A stretch of 64,000 nt of DNA from Candidula unifasciata (taxonomy: Eukaryota > Mollusca > Gastropoda > Stylommatophora > Geomitridae): NCBI GenBank assembly GCA_905116865.2, contig CAJHNH020002004.1, positions 17,501 to 81,500 on the forward strand, read 5' to 3'. Position numbers and translations under genes: made by a program. This document shows positions 1 to 10,084 of the stretch, in pieces. Within the stretch, counting starts at the first letter, position 1. Each line of letters opens with the position of its first letter. The notes below the pieces were generated by a model, which was not told the DNA's origin, searched no databases, and saw nothing but the letters and a program-made list of their open reading frames with translations.

Positions 1-69
1 GTTCATTAATCACTTGTGAGAGTTCAGTGTGCTTGGCGGCGGAGCGTGCCTTATCCGGTTGTCTGCTTT

Positions 70-604
70 CTATTAGCATGGCAAGCTGGTTTCTCGGCTG
101 ACTTGACTCTTGTTGCTTAGACGGCCTGGCGCCTCGTACCTTTTTCTAGCTTCGGTATGCATTATGTTCTCAATTGTGGCTGCTGTCAGAGCCTTTCTGT
201 GCTGTTTAAGATATGGGACAGTCCATGTATCTCGCGCTATAAGCACCAGAACTGTAGACGCATTTGCGGTTACAGTTGGTCTTTTTTAAATCTGGGTTGA
301 TTTTTGCCAGCAGGCATTCCTTGAAGTCGTGAGGTTTGGAACAGTACCTGCACGAGATGCCGGTGCGGCAGGAAGAGGCCGTGTGCCACGCCTTTTGACA
401 ACGTGAACATTATATAATCTCCGGGAGAAGACTCTCCTGCTTCTGTAACTTCTTGTTGCAACGTGTAGTGGCTGGAGGGCTGTTGATCGCAGCCGCGGTT
501 GACTTGTTCTGCATCACGATAGAGGCGGCTTCGGGTGATAGCGCCACAAAAGTGGCTGCTTCAGGTGCTGGCGCAACAGCGATTTTTTTTTTAAAATAAA
601 TCAC
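70..604 (-). pseudogene. Decayed retrotransposon ORF1 (gag-like) with zinc knuckles
   Basis: Read on the minus strand, positions about 411-240 encode two adjacent cysteine knuckles, CSRCQKAWHTASSC and CRYCSKPHDFKEC. This is the arrangement typical of ORF1 nucleic-acid-binding proteins of LINE-type elements. It is followed by a third Cys-rich stretch and a basic tail (HRKALTAATIENIMHTEARK). The frame is broken by an in-frame stop just before the first knuckle and by a frameshift near 200. It is a dead copy, oriented opposite to the host gene. The clade cannot be fixed from this piece. Confidence 0.7.
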
Positions 605-1100
605 AACAGATCACTGTGTCATGGGGGCTAATAGACTAAAATTACTGGGGCATACTGAGATAATATTAGATGACCGAGAGGTAAAAAAAAATGTGTACCG
701 TCAAAAACAGAGCGTTCTATAAGGCCAAAGAAGAAGTAGGTTGGATATCCATTTCTTGCACCGTGAAGACGGCACCTCAATTACTTTTGTATTGCAAAAA
801 CTATCATACTGCTGATTTGAGTCAAGTCTTTATTATAGTGCCTGCATCTGTAGCTTAGGTTATCTGAAACCAGTTCAACAATGCGGACATGTCAGTGTCT
901 GAAATCAGCAGCAAGTGTTTTGGTAGCAAACTTCTTAACCATTTGTGTTTAAAAAAGATGTGAGCGTAGTAGTCTTCAGAAAACTAAAATCACATTATGC
1001 AGTTGATTTGCTAGGCCTTATAAAACAAGAAGAAGATGTAAGTACTTAGAAGAAATTAGTTCCGAAGAAGTTCCATCGAAGAAGAAGAAGTTCTGTTGTC
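605..1100. other. Non-coding, nothing recognised
   Basis: AT-rich sequence without supported ORF, splice-framed exon or repeat that I recognise. It separates the ORF1 remnant from the GAA array. Confidence 0.5.
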
Positions 1101-1118
1101 GCGTCTCTTGCATTGATC

Positions 1119-1530
1119 ATGCAAGAAGAAGAAGAAGAAGAAGAAGAAGAAGGAAGAAGAAGAAGAAGAAGAAGAAGAAGAAGAAGAAGAAGAAGAAGAA
1201 GAAGAAGAAGAAGAAGAAGAAGAAGAAGAAAGAAGAAGAAGAAGAAGAAGAAGAAGAAAAGAAGAAGAAGAAGAAGAAGAAGAAGAAGAAGAAGAACAAG
1301 AAGACAAGAACAAGAAGAAAGAAGAAGAACAGAAGAAGAAGAAAGAAGAAGAAGAAGAAGAAGAAGAAGAAGAAGACGAACAAGAACAAGAAAGAAGAAG
1401 AAGAGACAAGAAGAAGAAGAAGAAGAAGAAGAAGAAGAAGAAGAAGAAGAAGAGAACAAAAAGAACAAGAAGAAGAAGAAGAAGAAGAAAAGAAGAAGAA
1501 GAAAAGAGAAGAAACAACGACAAAGACTGA
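1119..1530. repeat. GAA/TTC microsatellite, about 400 bp
   Basis: Nearly uninterrupted GAA triplets with scattered interruptions (AAA, GAC, ACA). All ORFs here are homopolymer translations (E/K/R or F/L/S) and are not genes. Tracts of this kind are length-variable and can form triplex DNA. Confidence 0.95.
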
Positions 1531-1778
1531 CTGACTTTCTACCCCACTAGAAGACATCAGAACAAGAAGAAGAGAAAACACCCGATGACACAAAGTGCCA
1601 CCATGAAGAAGAGAAGAAGAGGAAGAACCGTGGAGAGGTCCCAGAAGAACCGCGTTCAGAACATTTGGCCATTTTCATGGCCTGCCTATATTGCGGCCCC
1701 TGAAGCAAAAGCAGAGTGGGGCTTCAAATAAGAAGAAGAAGAAGAAAAAAGAAGAAGTCCTGAGAAGGACGTAAGGAC
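1531..1778 (-). repeat. Dispersed repeat R, copy 1, interspersed with GAA triplets
   Basis: Contains landmarks shared with 9031-9240, 40095-40290 and 59755-59925: acacccgatgacacaaagtg, gtggagaggtccc and atattgcggcccc. GAA triplets sit at several points inside the element (around 1561-1580, 1604-1627, 1643-1652 and 1730-1756) where other copies have unrelated sequence. The end carries a short tcct...aggacgtaa inverted motif also seen in copy 3. Confidence 0.75.
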
Positions 1779-2113
1779 TTGAAGCTATATAACGAGAAAA
1801 GAAATAATAAGAAGACTTATATACAGATCGAAGAAGAAGACGAAGAAAAACAACTACAACGACAAGTGGAGAAGAGGAAATCTAAGATAAGAAGCGAGGA
1901 AAAACAACTATACTTGCAATCAAGTAGAGTATCTATTGTACGCAGCATCACAACTTCCTGTCTTTGTGTATCCAACATCTGTTTGAAGATATCTGTGTGT
2001 ACAGACATACTCGTATATTTTGTGACCTTGAAATCGTTTATAATCAAATGGCTTGACCACCGACACAGCATCAGCAAATGCCCATTTCTACTTCTCCTTT
2101 TGATTCACTACAG
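1779..2113. other. Presumed intron upstream of exon 1
   Basis: No convincing coding signal. The short ORFs are not framed by splice sites. The last 40 bases are pyrimidine-rich and end in cactacag, giving a credible acceptor for exon 1. An ATG at 2078 is in frame with exon 1, but the resulting N-terminus (MPISTSPFDS) lacks a signal peptide. I therefore prefer an upstream exon outside the window. Confidence 0.45.
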
Positions 2114-2240
2114 TTTGGGAGTAGCCCATCTCGACGGCAGTCAGCTGGAGGCGCCCCTGGTGGCCAGAACACTACCACTGCCGCTACTGCAAATGAGGTG
2201 ATCGACCTGGTCAGGCAGACATTGAATAATGCCTCGAAAG
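2114..2240 (+). CDS. Exon 1 (first recognised): Ser/Gly/Thr-rich ectodomain segment
   Basis: Acceptor ttcactacag, donor AAAG|gtgagt; phase 0 in, phase 1 out. The product begins FGSSPSRRQSAGGAPGG, continues with a Thr/Ala stretch and ends in a helix-like EVIDLVRQTLNNASK. Sequons NTT and NAS fit an extracellular position. The last base joins exon 2 to give Gly-Ile. Whether translation starts at the ATG at 2078 or in a missing upstream exon is open. Confidence 0.7.
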
Positions 2241-2339
2241 GTGAGTGTAAATCTGTAGCTTATCGCCTGCCGTCCTGTTTAAGTTGACGATTGACTAATG
2301 AATTGTGTGAGAGAATCTTAACTGCTGTTTTGTGTAAGT

Positions 2340-2376
2340 GTGTTCAAAGGAGCTGACATTACACACACACACACAC
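2340..2376. repeat. CA microsatellite
   Basis: Short (AC)n run inside intron 1. Confidence 0.9.
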
Positions 2377-2472
2377 ACTTTAGGATGAGTGTTCAATGGG
2401 CTTTAGTATTGTTTAAGTGCTCAGTAATAATAATAATGTGTTGAATGGCAAATAAATATGTCTAATTATCTA

Positions 2473-2507
2473 GTGTGTGTGTGTCTATGTACACACACGC
2501 GCGCGCG

Positions 2508-2554
<47 letters not shown>

Positions 2555-2556
2555 GT
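2473..2556. repeat. GT/CA/CG/TA compound microsatellite
   Basis: Alternating purine-pyrimidine dinucleotides (GT, then CA with CG steps, then TA). Potentially Z-DNA-forming, in intron 1. Confidence 0.9.
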
Positions 2557-2654
2557 ATCTTGCCAGGCTTCGCCCGGAATAATGAAAAAAAAAAGATTTA
2601 TACTCCCTTCCTCCACGTCATGTTGGTCTCCACCGCTGCCATAATGTGGTAGAC

Positions 2655-2855
2655 TAGCGGTTTTCAACCTGCAGGTCGCGACCCTGGGGGGGGGGGGGGG
2701 GGTGGGGTCGAACGACCCTTTCCCAGGGGTCACATAAGAACATTGGAAGACACATATTTATTGAAGTTATGAAGGAAAATAATTGTTCAGGTTTCGCTAC
2801 AACATCAGGGAACTTTTATAAGGGGTCGCGGCCTTAAGAAGGTTGAGAGCCACTG
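2655..2855. mobile_element. hAT-like MITE with inverted ends
   Basis: The left end (tagcggttttcaacctgcag then gtcgcgaccc) and the right end (ggggtcgcggcc, ggttgagagccactg) are inverted copies of each other. They resemble the common CAGTGGTTCTCAACC hAT terminus. Flanking octamers tggtagac and tgtcagac match at 6 of 8 positions, as expected for an aged 8-bp target duplication. The ~200-bp element has no coding capacity and contains a long G run after the left end. Confidence 0.75.
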
Positions 2856-3059
2856 TGTCAGACACTCCACGGAGAAGGGAGCATAACATGAGCGTTCCGT
2901 GTTTAGTTTTCCCTTGGATGCCCTATTTTTTTAACCTGTCAGTGTCCCGTTTCAGTGCATATATCGTGATTCTCTTTTAGTCTTTTCTTAGAATCTTCTG
3001 TAGAAAACAAAAATTTTTTTTTTCAACACTGTGTGGGAGCTGGCCCCAAAGTGGAGTGT

Positions 3060-3290
3060 TAGTCACAAAGTTAGCGATACCGCCTTCGTATTAATCAAGT
3101 AAAAGAAAATGTATTAATCGGCACTAACAGAAAGAAGTAAAAAAATGGAAGAACACACTAGACAATATAAGAAAATCGAAAGCTATAGTTACCATGTCGG
3201 GAATTGAACCTGTCACGTCCAGGCTGCGTGTGCGCCTCGCCATGGATATCAGTGCACTAAGAACATAGTTAACTAGGCACCCCCCCCCCC
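3060..3290 (-). repeat. SINE family 5 copy (tRNA-like head)
   Basis: Shares atcgaaagctatagttacc and the tRNA B-box-like gggaattgaacctgtcac region with copies at 13045-13150, 13255-13450 and 29525-29720. Read on the minus strand, the head is a degenerate tRNA with a GGTTCGAATCC-like box. Divergent copy. Confidence 0.65.
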
Positions 3291-3690
3291 CCTAAATGTG
3301 TCTTATTGGCCATGTCTGTCGTACAGCTTGACATCCACAACTATGGAATACGAACAGAATTCATTTCAAACCATTAAAATGGCACCATAGGTTAGAGAAA
3401 TGTATATTAACGTTTATTTATTTTAAAACACCTACGTAGCGCAGTGAACTGAGCCGTGACTCCCGTTTACAATACGGCATGTAAGCAGTCCGCCAAATAA
3501 ACCAACAACTTCCTCAAACCATTATCTAACAGTCTAAGTTTGAAGGTAGATAAACAGTGTAAGGTAAATTTTGGAAACAAAAATTATATGAGAGAGGTAG
3601 CTAAACAAAACAAAAACAAACACAAAACAAAAAAATTCAGAGGGATTTAACTTCAATCAAAGTTTACTTTAATTACTGAACTTGTTCAAA
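3291..3690. other. Intronic sequence, poly-C run, otherwise unrecognised
   Basis: A C run at about 3280-3292, then AT-rich sequence. Around 3320-3370 a stretch is shared in inverted form with 13150-13215 (ccacaactatggaat), so the family 5 repeat or a neighbour extends here. Confidence 0.4.
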
Positions 3691-3699
3691 CTTAACAAA

Positions 3700-3820
3700 A
3701 ACATACCTGCCGGATCGAACAATCAGTTGACAGTTCTTTTACATCTGGGTCTTAGATATTTTTAGGTTCATGGGCTTTTCTGTCAACTAATGACAACGGA
3801 TAACTGGATAACATTGGATA
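3700..3820. repeat. Dispersed repeat shared with 20510-20690
   Basis: gacagttcttttacatctgg and a following ...tttttagg...gggctttt...caactaat pattern occur in opposite orientation at 20510-20690. The family is unknown to me. Confidence 0.5.
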
Positions 3821-4119
3821 ACTGTGTGTTTATTCATTAACAGCATATATAGAGATATATTGACACATACAAACAGGCTTATGCCTCTTGAGGGACTCAT
3901 CCCCCCTTCCCCCCGCCATACACCACATACACCACGTACAGACACACACCACAAACACCACATGCACTTCTGTTTTTGTATCTATCAGTTCTTTCGTGCG
4001 TGCGTGAGTACATTTGACGGTATATCTGTAGACAGGTGAGCTTGTGTTACGGTGCGTGTGTGATATGTGGTTATTATGATTATTATCATACATTATTTAT
4101 AGGGCGGGGGGAGGGGAGA

Positions 4120-4240
4120 AGAAGAAAAAAATGGTGATAACAGTGGTGATAAAAATGATTTAGCTGATGACAAAGATCAGTGCGATGATTTTAAAAATGA
4201 TAATAATAATAATGATGATCATAATGGCGGAACTCTTTTC
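4120..4240. repeat. Degenerate GAT/AAT triplet tract
   Basis: Imperfect gatgat/aataat triplets directly upstream of exon 2. The exon 2 acceptor keeps a short pyrimidine tract after this tract. Confidence 0.6.
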
Positions 4241-4251
4241 CTACATTCCAG

Positions 4252-4338
4252 GGATCGGAGCCGAAGACCTTTTCGTCGCGGCAACGAGAGTTAGTTTCGC
4301 TGCCAAATCTTACCTTCGGGCTAACGGAACTTGGAAAG
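4252..4338 (+). CDS. Exon 2: 29-codon helical mini-exon
   Basis: Acceptor ctacattccag, donor AAAG|gtttgt; phase 1 in and out. The product is IGAEDLFVAATRVSFAAKSY followed by LRANGTWK, probably helical, with one sequon (NGT). It is the first of four consecutive 81-87 nt symmetric (1-1) exons, any of which could be skipped without changing frame. The donor is weaker than most in this gene. Confidence 0.72.
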
Positions 4339-4339
4339 G

Positions 4340-5324
4340 TTTGTCAGTAATGTCCTTGAAGTTATACTTTAATAATTATATATTAAACGTTTTAAAGCAA
4401 ATGTCTGCTTCGTGCAGACTCTGTGGCTCTATAGAATAATGGGTGACTGGTTACTGTTAACTGTTTCAACGAAAAATAAGAGAAATGTCTGGGCAACAAT
4501 AGAATAAACAGCGACAAGACGAAGAAGATGACAGTGCTATATTTGACATATTCTGGAAACAAAAGAGCAAAGAATCACTTTTTAATCAATCAGTTTGATG
4601 AATAAAACAATAAAGTATACACGTTTAACCAACTGCAGATGGTTTTTTGGCCGAAGTCATCCGCAAAGGAGCTTTTGGTTATATTTGTTATCTATGCTGT
4701 TCTTGTATCAGATTTACTTGCTATGTATGGTTTGTTGTTCTACATTATGGCCTAGAAAAGGGACGGTAACATTTAGGCCATTTCCTGCAACCTCCTCTGT
4801 GTATTTCATAAACTCTTGATGCCGAAGAGATGAGCACAACTACCACTACTAAAACTACTGTTACTTCTACGACTGCTAATAAATCCCTCACCACCATTGC
4901 TACCACTACGACAACAACCACAACTGGAAGTACTACTACTTTTGTCCTTGTTGTTGGCACTGATCTGCGGCAGATAAACCTCGTTACCAAGAATTTTCTT
5001 AAGAAGCACTATCTATTAATATGATTATAATTCTAGTCCTAACAGGGATGCATTATTATTGGTTATCGCCGGTTAGCACAAACATTTTTAACAAGAACTT
5101 GACGTGCTGTCTCTGTAAATCGTGTAAACGACGTTCTAATTTAACGTTTTTTTTTTTTTTTCTAATGTGACAGCCATTGCTACTGTCATCATTGTCATAA
5201 TCATTATTATCATTATCATCATTATCAGTGTCATGATCATCGTTTTTCTTCCCCCTCTTACTATGCATCATCATCATCAACAACACAGTATCATTGCCAT
5301 AATAATGCTTGTTATTCCTGACAG
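4340..5324. other. Intron 2 with degenerate triplet tracts
   Basis: Holds an imperfect ACT/ACA tract (about 4830-4945), a T run at about 5147-5161 and an imperfect ATT/TCA tract (about 5165-5290). The small ORFs follow the triplets and are not supported as genes. Confidence 0.6.
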
Positions 5325-5408
5325 TTCCACGCGGAGACGTCAAAACGCTGATCAAAGAAGTTGCCGCTGAGCGAAACGTGACACTTGTAGAGTCCAGCTT
5401 TGGTCGTC
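5325..5408 (+). CDS. Exon 3: 28-codon helical mini-exon
   Basis: Acceptor attcctgacag, donor GTC|gtgagt; phase 1 in and out. The product is PRGDVKTLIKEVAAERNVTL followed by VESSFGRR. It contains an RGD tripeptide near its start (the usual integrin-binding tripeptide, here only a chance-level observation) and a sequon NVT. The junction codon with exon 2 encodes Val. Confidence 0.78.
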
Positions 5409-5564
5409 GTGAGTCTCACTGTTTTGTTTCCCTTCTTTGTGTTAGGGTCAACATTCTGTCAGGTCTGGTGATCGTGCATTAATGTGGCGTGGCAAGATGT
5501 GCATGTAACGTGCTATAACCGCTGTTGATACTTTCCATTGTCAAAGATAAATGCATTATTTCTA

Positions 5565-5840
5565 TATTTACTATTTTCTATTTATTACGTTTACGCCACT
5601 CACAAACATAGTGAAAAGAACACTTGCCGAATGCCTTCGCCAATAATGCAGAAACTAACATGTAAAAGCTACCAGATAATAATACAACGATACTAGCTGT
5701 GCACGCATACTCTTAATTGCTAAGCGACGAAGATAAAAATATCCCCTGTCACCTCAGTATAATCGCTCTATCTGTTAATTCTTTCACATGGTAATTGTTC
5801 GCATCTCGCTACCAGGTCACTGCAACACACCACTCATGCC
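5565..5840. repeat. Dispersed repeat shared with 49905-50170
   Basis: Both loci carry tttctatttatta-like starts, a gcgacgaagataaaaatat/gcgacgaggagaaaaatgt core and similar flanking order. The copies are diverged and have no coding capacity. Confidence 0.5.
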
Positions 5841-6074
5841 CTTATGCCAACAGCCGCCAGCTATCAATCCAATATTAAAATTACTATGTCCAGAAGATCA
5901 CAGCTGATGCTGGAGTAAGCTGATAATAACAACAACAAAGACGGACGTCTCATGGGCTCCAATTTGAAGAACAAAGAATAAACCCACTTTTCCCTAAGAC
6001 CATGTCGTAGATGGCGTCAAATAACAGGCGTTTCTCTTAGAAGTCTCTGCCTTACAGGCCAGGAACCAACTGTC

Positions 6075-6535
6075 TGCGGAAATGGAAAGGAGGATTCAGA
6101 TTTTCCAACATGCATGTTATAGACGAATTTTACCAGTTAGATATTTAGAACATAAAAACTTTAAAATATGTCAGAGACAAAAGAAACAACTTTACAGGAC
6201 ATCAAGAACCCTTTTTGGCATCAGTGAAACGTTGCAAGCTTATTTGGTTCAGGCACATGGTGAGATATTATTCGACAGCAAGGGCTATTTACTCTATTGA
6301 ACAATGAGGACAATTGTGTGGGAGGGGGAGGGGGAGGGGAGGGGAGTCGAAGAAGAGAGGGGACAAAGAAGAATCTGGAATGACAACATCAAAAAATGGA
6401 CAGGATTATATTATTATACACTTGTTCAACAAGTGGAAGACAGAGAAAGGTTGGGGGTTTTATATGTTAGTGCTTCTATCGATACGGCTCCACGACCCTA
6501 ATTACGACCCTAAGGGTTCAAGAGTTCTGTTATGT
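6075..6535 (+). pseudogene. LINE 3' end, post-reverse-transcriptase region
   Basis: Frames read ERRIQIFQHACYRRILPVRY, then a histidine-containing AHGEILF stretch, then RRIWNDNIKKWTGL and VEDRERLGVLYVSASIDT. This is the usual C-terminal end of non-LTR retrotransposon ORF2. The same order occurs at 43122-43680. It is frame-broken and truncated at the 5' side. Confidence 0.75.
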
Positions 6536-6576
6536 TATACATATAATTAATTTGGGTATAAGTCTACTCAGTAACA

Positions 6577-6850
6577 TTGATGAGCATTGACCAGCCACGC
6601 CCGGCCTACCAAAAACGGGAATTCCCGTTGAGATGTACCACCTTATCTGGAGCTGGCTTTGGTATTTGCTGCGTAGCTGCTGCTTTTTACGGCATCAGAT
6701 ATTGCATCTATCCATTGTTTGTGTGGTCTACCTCTGGCTCTGCATCCACTATGTTTAAGTGACAGGGCACTCTATTGTGAACTATCTGGTGGTAATCTTG
6801 ACATGTGTCTAAAGCATCTCATCTGTTGTCTCTTGATATAGTTAAATACT
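6577..6850 (-). pseudogene. LINE fragment, minus strand
   Basis: On the minus strand this region reads in pieces typical of degraded ORF2 C-termini. Similar wording occurs at 31150-31400 (gtggtctac, cctctgg/ctgcctcgtgg). Identification is weak. Confidence 0.4.
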
Positions 6851-6975
6851 GGTTTCGATTAGATTTCTTGGTACTTAATTTATAACTTACCCCTGACGTC
6901 ACGACGACGTCACGGGAGACATTCCCAATAAATTCTAGGGTGTTCTGGTTGTAGTTTCTCTTGGTTTCTCTACAT

Positions 6976-7027
6976 CTAACCCTGACCCTAACCATAACCC
7001 TAACCCTAACCCTAATCCTAACCCTAA
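6976..7027. repeat. Interstitial telomere-like (CCCTAA)n array
   Basis: About eight CCCTAA hexamers, several perfect and adjacent (ccctaaccctaaccctaa), with a few variants (CCCTGA, CCATAA, TCCTAA). TTAGGG is the ancestral animal and molluscan telomere repeat. This copy is internal and short. Confidence 0.9.
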
Positions 7028-7431
7028 GACATTAGATGAACACTCAAAAACAGCAGCACACAACAGCACACTTTCACCCCTTGAAATAATGGACTGTCAG
7101 GTCAGCTGTGGAATTCCCACGGGATTTTCGTGTTTGGGGTACGTTATAAATTAAGAACCGATTTCTTTCCTGGTAGCGTCATTTCGTATTCTGTATACTC
7201 GAGTAACATTCAGGATTGGCCGTAGACATTGCATTTATGTTGTGTCGATCTTTCGTCTCTCTTTTGTTGTTAACGTCCACGTTTGGCATTGGTAACACAG
7301 TATGATTCACTAAGATAAAATTACTAACATTGACACTGACAAACAACACATTGTTTGGTAACTTGGTAAGTTTGTACAAGCTGACAAATTACCATGACCA
7401 AAATGTCACCTGTTAAACACGTCATCACCAG
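7028..7431. other. Intron 3, 3' part, unrecognised
   Basis: No ORF with splice sites and no repeat recognised up to the exon 4 acceptor. Confidence 0.45.
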
Positions 7432-7515
7432 GTCGCGTCATTCTCAGAGCTCAGTCACTGTCTGACGCCCTGACCTTATGGGACGGTCTAGCAAGAAGAG
7501 CCCAGACCTTACAAG
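7432..7515 (+). CDS. Exon 4: 28-codon helical mini-exon
   Basis: Acceptor gtcatcaccag, donor CAAG|gtgagg; phase 1 in and out. The product reads RVILRAQSLSDALTLWDGLA then RRAQTLQ: Leu/Ala-rich, amphipathic, no cysteine. It joins exon 3 through an Arg codon, giving a basic RRR cluster at the junction. Confidence 0.76.
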
Positions 7516-7619
7516 GTGAGGTAACAATGTCAAACCTTTCTCACCTTCTTTTATCCTTGTAATGTGTTGTTTTTTATATTAGATTCATAAAAATTTAGAA
7601 TAGATGTTATTCTGTTACA

Positions 7620-8235
7620 TCAAGATTGATTATTTGGTTTGTTTTATTGTACATCGTTTGTACTAAAGTCTTTCAAAACACAGCGTTTGTTCTGAAGTGG
7701 ACTATTTGGTATGGTGCTAAAGTTAACTATTTGTTATGTTCGACTATACATCGTTTGTGCTAAACGTATCTTTTTGGTCTGTTCCAGTATACATCGTTTG
7801 TGTTAAATTTGACTATTTGTTCTGTTCCGCCGTACAATCGTTTGTGCTAAACCTGACTACTTGGTCAGATTCACTATACATCGTGTGTGCTAAAGTTGAC
7901 TATTTGTTCTCTTCCGCTATACATCGTTTGTGCTCAACTTGACTATTTAGTCTGTTCCATTACACATCGTTTGTGCTAAAGTTCAATATTAGGTCTGTTC
8001 GACTACACACTTTTGTGCTGAAGTTCACTATTTCGGCTGTTCCACTAAACATCGGGTGTGTTGACCTTTTGATAGGTTTCCCTATACATCGTGTGTGCTA
8101 AAGTTGACTATTTGGTTTGTTGGACCATTAATTGTTTGTGCTAAAATTGACTATTTAGTCTGTTTCACTATTCATCGTGTGTACTTAAGTTGACTCTTTG
8201 GTCTGTTTCACATTCATCGTTTGTGCTAAAGCTTA
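7620..8235. repeat. Tandem repeat, about 41-bp unit
   Basis: Diverged head-to-tail copies of a unit built from catcgtttgtgctaaagttg and actatttggtctgttcca. About fourteen copies. The overlapping 68-codon ORF is a by-product. Confidence 0.85.
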
Positions 8236-8390
8236 CTACTATCCTTGCATACATGTTGTAAATCTGTGTCTCTGGCTTAGGGGTGGTAGTGAACGCAGTT
8301 TTGCTACTCGACATACCAGGGTTCAATGTCTTCTGCAGGCAGTTGGGTAGCAGGCCCAGAGGCGAAGCTAAAGTTGGATGACCACAATTT

Positions 8391-8412
8391 CCGGTAGTAG
8401 TAGTAGTAGTAT

Positions 8413-8505
<93 letters not shown>

Positions 8506-8515
8506 CAGCAGCAGC

Positions 8516-8553
<38 letters not shown>

Positions 8554-8677
8554 CAGCAGTAGTAGTAGTAGTAGTAGTAGTAGTAGCAGCAGCAGTAGTA
8601 GTAGTAGTAGTGGTAGTAGTGGTAGTAGTACTAGTAGTAGTAGTAGTAGTAGCAGCAGTAGTAGTAGTAGTAGTAGC

Positions 8678-8751
<74 letters not shown>

Positions 8752-8758
8752 CAGCAGC

Positions 8759-8796
<38 letters not shown>

Positions 8797-8827
8797 CAGC
8801 AGTAGTAGTAGTAGTAGTAGTAGCAGC

Positions 8828-8865
<38 letters not shown>

Positions 8866-8899
8866 CAGTAGTAGTAGTAGTAGTAGTAGTAGTAGCAGC

Positions 8900-8996
<97 letters not shown>

Positions 8997-9030
8997 GTAG
9001 TAGTATTAGTAGTAGTAGTAGTAGTAGTAG
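8391..9030. repeat. AGT/AGC triplet microsatellite, about 640 bp
   Basis: Almost pure (AGT)n with AGC and ATT interruptions, in the intron between exons 4 and 5. The poly-Ser and poly-Val ORFs over it are artefacts. It abuts repeat R copy 2. Confidence 0.95.
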
Positions 9031-9240
9031 CAGTCGTGGTACATTTTACACCTCTAGGACATCACACAAGCGATAAACACCCGATGACACAAAGTGCCAC
9101 CATACAGATGAGCATCACCCACGGAGAGGTCCCGAAAACCGCTTTCAGTCGTTAGACCATACTTATGGCCAGGCTATATTGCGGCTCCTGGCAAGAGCCA
9201 GGGTGGGGCTTCAGAATAACTAAAAATTGCATCCCACATG
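9031..9240 (-). repeat. Dispersed repeat R, copy 2
   Basis: Shares ggacatcacacaagcgataa, acacccgatgacacaaagtg, gagaggtcc and tatattgcggc with copies at 1531, 40095 and 59755. It sits directly at the end of the AGT array. Confidence 0.85.
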
Positions 9241-9399
9241 AGGTTGACAACAGTTGTAAGTTTCCGGTGCCGATGACCGGCACAAGATGTGATTGAGCAA
9301 GACAACTTAGAACAAGTTTGATTACTGTATATGTGCAAGTTAAAAAAAAAGGACAGGAAACATGTTTAGAGTGGGAAAGGAGGGGGGGGAGAGGGGTAG

Positions 9400-9770
9400 A
9401 GAAGTGCACGTACTCGTTTTATGAGGAAAGTAAAACTGGAACAAGTTGTGACCACTGGTAAAGGTCTATGTAGGAGAAGGCAAAGAAAGACAACGTGAGA
9501 CAAGACGAACAAAAAAAGAAGGTTAGCCATATACTAGCATGATTAGTATCTGAACTCAGCTCTGGCTGCTGAAGATGGGTCGGATCATATGTGGAATGCT
9601 TTTTGATACAGAACCTTGCAACGACTCTCATGTGCACTTACGTCTGTTGTGCTGTATGTAGACATGAACCCGATAAATGCTGTCAAAAGAACGTTTAACG
9701 TGAAGAGGCATGATCGCCCACACCAGTCTGCAAGACAGTTCAGGATGACTTGTTTTATTTGTGTGTGTGT
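9400..9770 (+). pseudogene. LINE C-terminal fragments
   Basis: RKVKLEQVVTTGKGL and CRRRQRKTT match the (E)KLEHVVTTGKI..GRR.R(E)RQREK pattern seen at 38470, 46920 and 57240. A later GMIAHTSLQDS-like piece (9700-9740) matches the usual element end. Degraded. Confidence 0.6.
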
Positions 9771-9873
9771 GCGCGCGCGCGTCGCGTGTGTGTGTATGCC
9801 CAGTATATAAACAATATTTTTTGACATCATATCTTCTCTTTATCGCCGGGTCACGCATTCACACAATCAACAG

Positions 9874-9954
9874 ATGCCGGACAGTCGCCTAGAGTTGCCA
9901 TTGCAGCGATCAGCAAGATAGCCAAGGCCATTCAATGGTTCGCTTTCAGTTCAG
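9874..9954 (+). CDS. Exon 5: 27-codon helical mini-exon
   Basis: Acceptor cacaatcaacag, donor TCAG|gtttgt; phase 1 in and out. The product is AGQSPRVAIAAISKIAKAIQ then WFAFSS, Ala/Ile-rich and probably helical. The acceptor has a weak pyrimidine tract, so this exon is a candidate for regulated use. No cysteine. Confidence 0.7.
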
Positions 9955-10084
9955 GTTTGTTCCTCTTACAGACAGTAGTATAACTTTTTAAACTACAACT
10001 TCAATGTTTATGTTACTGTTAGAGTGTGCTCAAGCGATTGGCACTGTAGCCAGCAGTGTTAATACTGCCTAGCTTCAATTCAGG

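Noticed and set aside
1046..1593. Four 140-158-codon ORFs on both strands
   Set aside because: Homopolymer translations of the GAA microsatellite.
2078..2113. Start codon of the large gene at 2078
   Set aside because: In frame, but it gives no signal peptide for a type I membrane protein, and a good acceptor lies at 2113; not excluded.
8378..9155. 232-codon poly-Ser and 181-codon poly-Val ORFs
   Set aside because: Pure translation of the AGT microsatellite.
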